From Mycobacterium sp. (lineage in GTDB: Bacteria; Actinomycetota; Actinomycetes; Mycobacteriales; Mycobacteriaceae), in contig JAHFVC010000005.1 of the NCBI GenBank assembly GCA_023264765.1, forward strand, positions 1 through 50,338: DNA of 50,338 nucleotides, given 5' to 3'. The number at the start of each line of letters is the position of its first letter. Position 1 is the stretch's first letter. The notes beneath the pieces are model-generated. The model was not told the DNA's origin. It made no database searches and worked only from the letters and a program-made list of their open reading frames with translations. Shown here piece after piece: positions 49,473 through 50,338 of this stretch. A program made the translations under genes and the position numbers.

Positions 49473-50338
49473 AGATTGCTTCCCGGTGCGTTCTTCAAGC
49501 TGCTACCCGGAACGCGGAAGATCGCGTCCCCAGTCATGTCGGTGGAGAACAAGGTGGCGGGGTCCTCGTAGGCGCCAAAGAATCGGCCGACCCCATCGGC
49601 GCACTGATCGACTACGTACAGCCAGTAGTTGCGGCGGTGCTGGGTAGCGATGAGCACTTCGTTGCCCGTCATCCGAATTCCGTTGCTGGCCGCGCTGTCC
49701 AATACTCCCTTGACCTCGACGTGCCGGATCTGGCTGTTCCGACGGGCTTCCAGGTCGTAGCCGCGTCCCTCGGTGTGCACGTCCTCGACCACCCACCCGT
49801 CGTCGACCAGTAGTTGACGCACGTGGCTCATCGACACCATCTCCGCGTCGATCTCCGCCTGGGTACTGGCGTCGGCGGCCGCCACCACCCGGATCCGGCC
49901 CACCAACTTCGGGTCCGTCAGCTGCACGTCGGTCAGACGCTCCAACTCCGCGATCCGCGCCGACGTCTGCACTTGGAACTGCCGGCGGAGGGCCACGCGA
50001 GTGTCGCGGTCCTCAATGCCCTCGGTCAGATTCAACGGAAGGTTGTTGAGATCCCGCCGCGCTTGCCCGAACCAGTCGGTCCGCACCTTTCGGTGCTCGG
50101 TCACCGTGGTGTCGGCTACCGTCCTAGCCACCTCCTGAGCGCGCCCCTCGCGTGCGGGATGGGCTGCAGTACCGGCAATCTCAGTCGGCACCAGGTTCGC
50201 CAACGTTTCCCATCGCACCGCGCGGGCGTTGCCGCTGTCGTCGACCTTTACCAACGTGGCCCACACACTGGCGCGCTTGCCGTCGCTCTCGGTCATGGTC
50301 GCCTCGTAGGCGTAGAGGTCATATGGTGTCAGGCTGCT
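49469..50338 (-). CDS. DUF3883-domain protein, probable helicase C-terminus (partial)
   Basis: The frame is open to the last base of the window (290 codons including sequence before ATG 50296, reading TPYDLYAYEATMTESDG), so the gene most likely continues beyond it. The visible part has a helical stretch (ARRDLNNLPLNLTEGIEDRD) and a C-terminal DUF3883 domain: VRQLLVDDGWVVEDVHTEG, GRGYDLEARR, HVEVKGV and NYWLYVVDQCADG, a nuclease-like fold often attached to SNF2-type helicases of defence islands. It overlaps the DUF1156 gene, completing a helicase-methylase-ATPase order. A free-standing 275-residue protein starting at ATG 50296 is the alternative. Confidence 0.7.
   Translation of the reverse strand, partial: SSLTPYDLYAYEATMTESDGKRASVWATLVKVDDSGNARAVRWETLANLVPTEIAGTAAHPAREGRAQEVARTVADTTVTEHRKVRTDWFGQARRDLNNLPLNLTEGIEDRDTRVALRRQFQVQTSARIAELERLTDVQLTDPKLVGRIRVVAAADASTQAEIDAEMVSMSHVRQLLVDDGWVVEDVHTEGRGYDLEARRNSQIRHVEVKGVLDSAASNGIRMTGNEVLIATQHRRNYWLYVVDQCADGVGRFFGAYEDPATLFSTDMTGDAIFRVPGSSLKNAPGSNL

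Noticed and set aside
1..50338. CRISPR arrays, tRNA and rRNA genes
   Set aside because: I saw no regularly spaced repeat-spacer pattern, no tRNA cloverleaf with a conserved T-arm, and no rRNA sequence. Repeats present are explained by transposon ends or short paired sites.

Overview
The window is about 66% G+C and looks like accessory DNA of a mycobacterium or close relative (Mycobacterium/Mycolicibacterium, Rhodococcus-like). The grounds are two WhiB-type Fe-S regulators, WhiA-type sequences, many GTG starts, ATGA/GTGA gene overlaps and apparently leaderless genes. A replication block (DnaB-type helicase next to a probable plasmid replication protein), overlapping gene chains, transposons and two defence modules suggest a large plasmid or integrated plasmid-like element. 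The genus and the plasmid status are inferences.

Layout. (1) 1-2216, minus strand: partial MFS transporter, M56 membrane peptidase and BlaI-type repressor, with a BlaI-like palindrome at 2271-2285. (2) 2338-4447, plus strand: a redox operon of a heme-b ferric-reductase-like membrane protein, a 3Fe-4S ferredoxin broken by one in-frame TAG, and an FAD ferredoxin reductase. (3) 4448-5517: decayed genes. (4) 5563-10198: a type II CBASS anti-phage operon with CD-NTase, Cap2 (E2-E1 fusion) and one ORF joining the Cap3 JAMM peptidase to a Cap4 nuclease-SAVED effector, with a well-placed internal start for Cap4 alone. (5) 10638-18749: an unknown HTH gene split by an IS21-family element (12005-18515, target duplication GATGC), whose istB is in turn split inside its Walker A codons by a Tn554-like transposon (12506-16459). 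Both insertions can be removed on paper to restore the reading frames exactly.

(6) 19282-25838: a sulfide-oxidation cassette. A minus-strand operon carries a GntR regulator, rhodanese, TauE/SafE exporter and molybdenum sulfite oxidase. The divergent plus-strand operon carries an MBL-fold/rhodanese protein, a sulfide:quinone reductase-like flavoprotein and a methyltransferase. Together they could take sulfide through persulfide and sulfite to sulfate. (7) 26008-28658: DnaB-type helicase and probable replication protein, preceded by a dense non-coding array of stem-loops (28723-29000), three of which share the hexaloop TTGGCG on different stems.

(8) 29154-35854, minus strand: twelve mostly overlapping genes encoding zinc-finger proteins, a MazG-like protein, two WhiB proteins, the two halves of a WhiA protein as separate genes, a DUF1643 protein, a PD-(D/E)XK nuclease and a SNF2-like helicase. 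(9) 36049-43677: a tandem-HTH regulator, a DnaQ-like exonuclease, an exported HNH nuclease, and a coupled cluster of OGG-fold protein, HTH protein, a 32-residue microprotein and an Fe-S uracil-DNA glycosylase. Several of these genes have a -10-like hexamer 6-7 nt before the start codon. (10) 43688-50338, minus strand: a second probable defence module of DUF499 ATPase, DUF1156 DNA methyltransferase and the C-terminal part of a DUF3883-type protein that runs off the window.

The strongest candidates for something undescribed are the split WhiA/WhiB operon, the TTGGCG stem-loop array beside the replication genes, the Cap3-Cap4 dual-product ORF, and the OGG/UDG glycosylase cluster with its microprotein.
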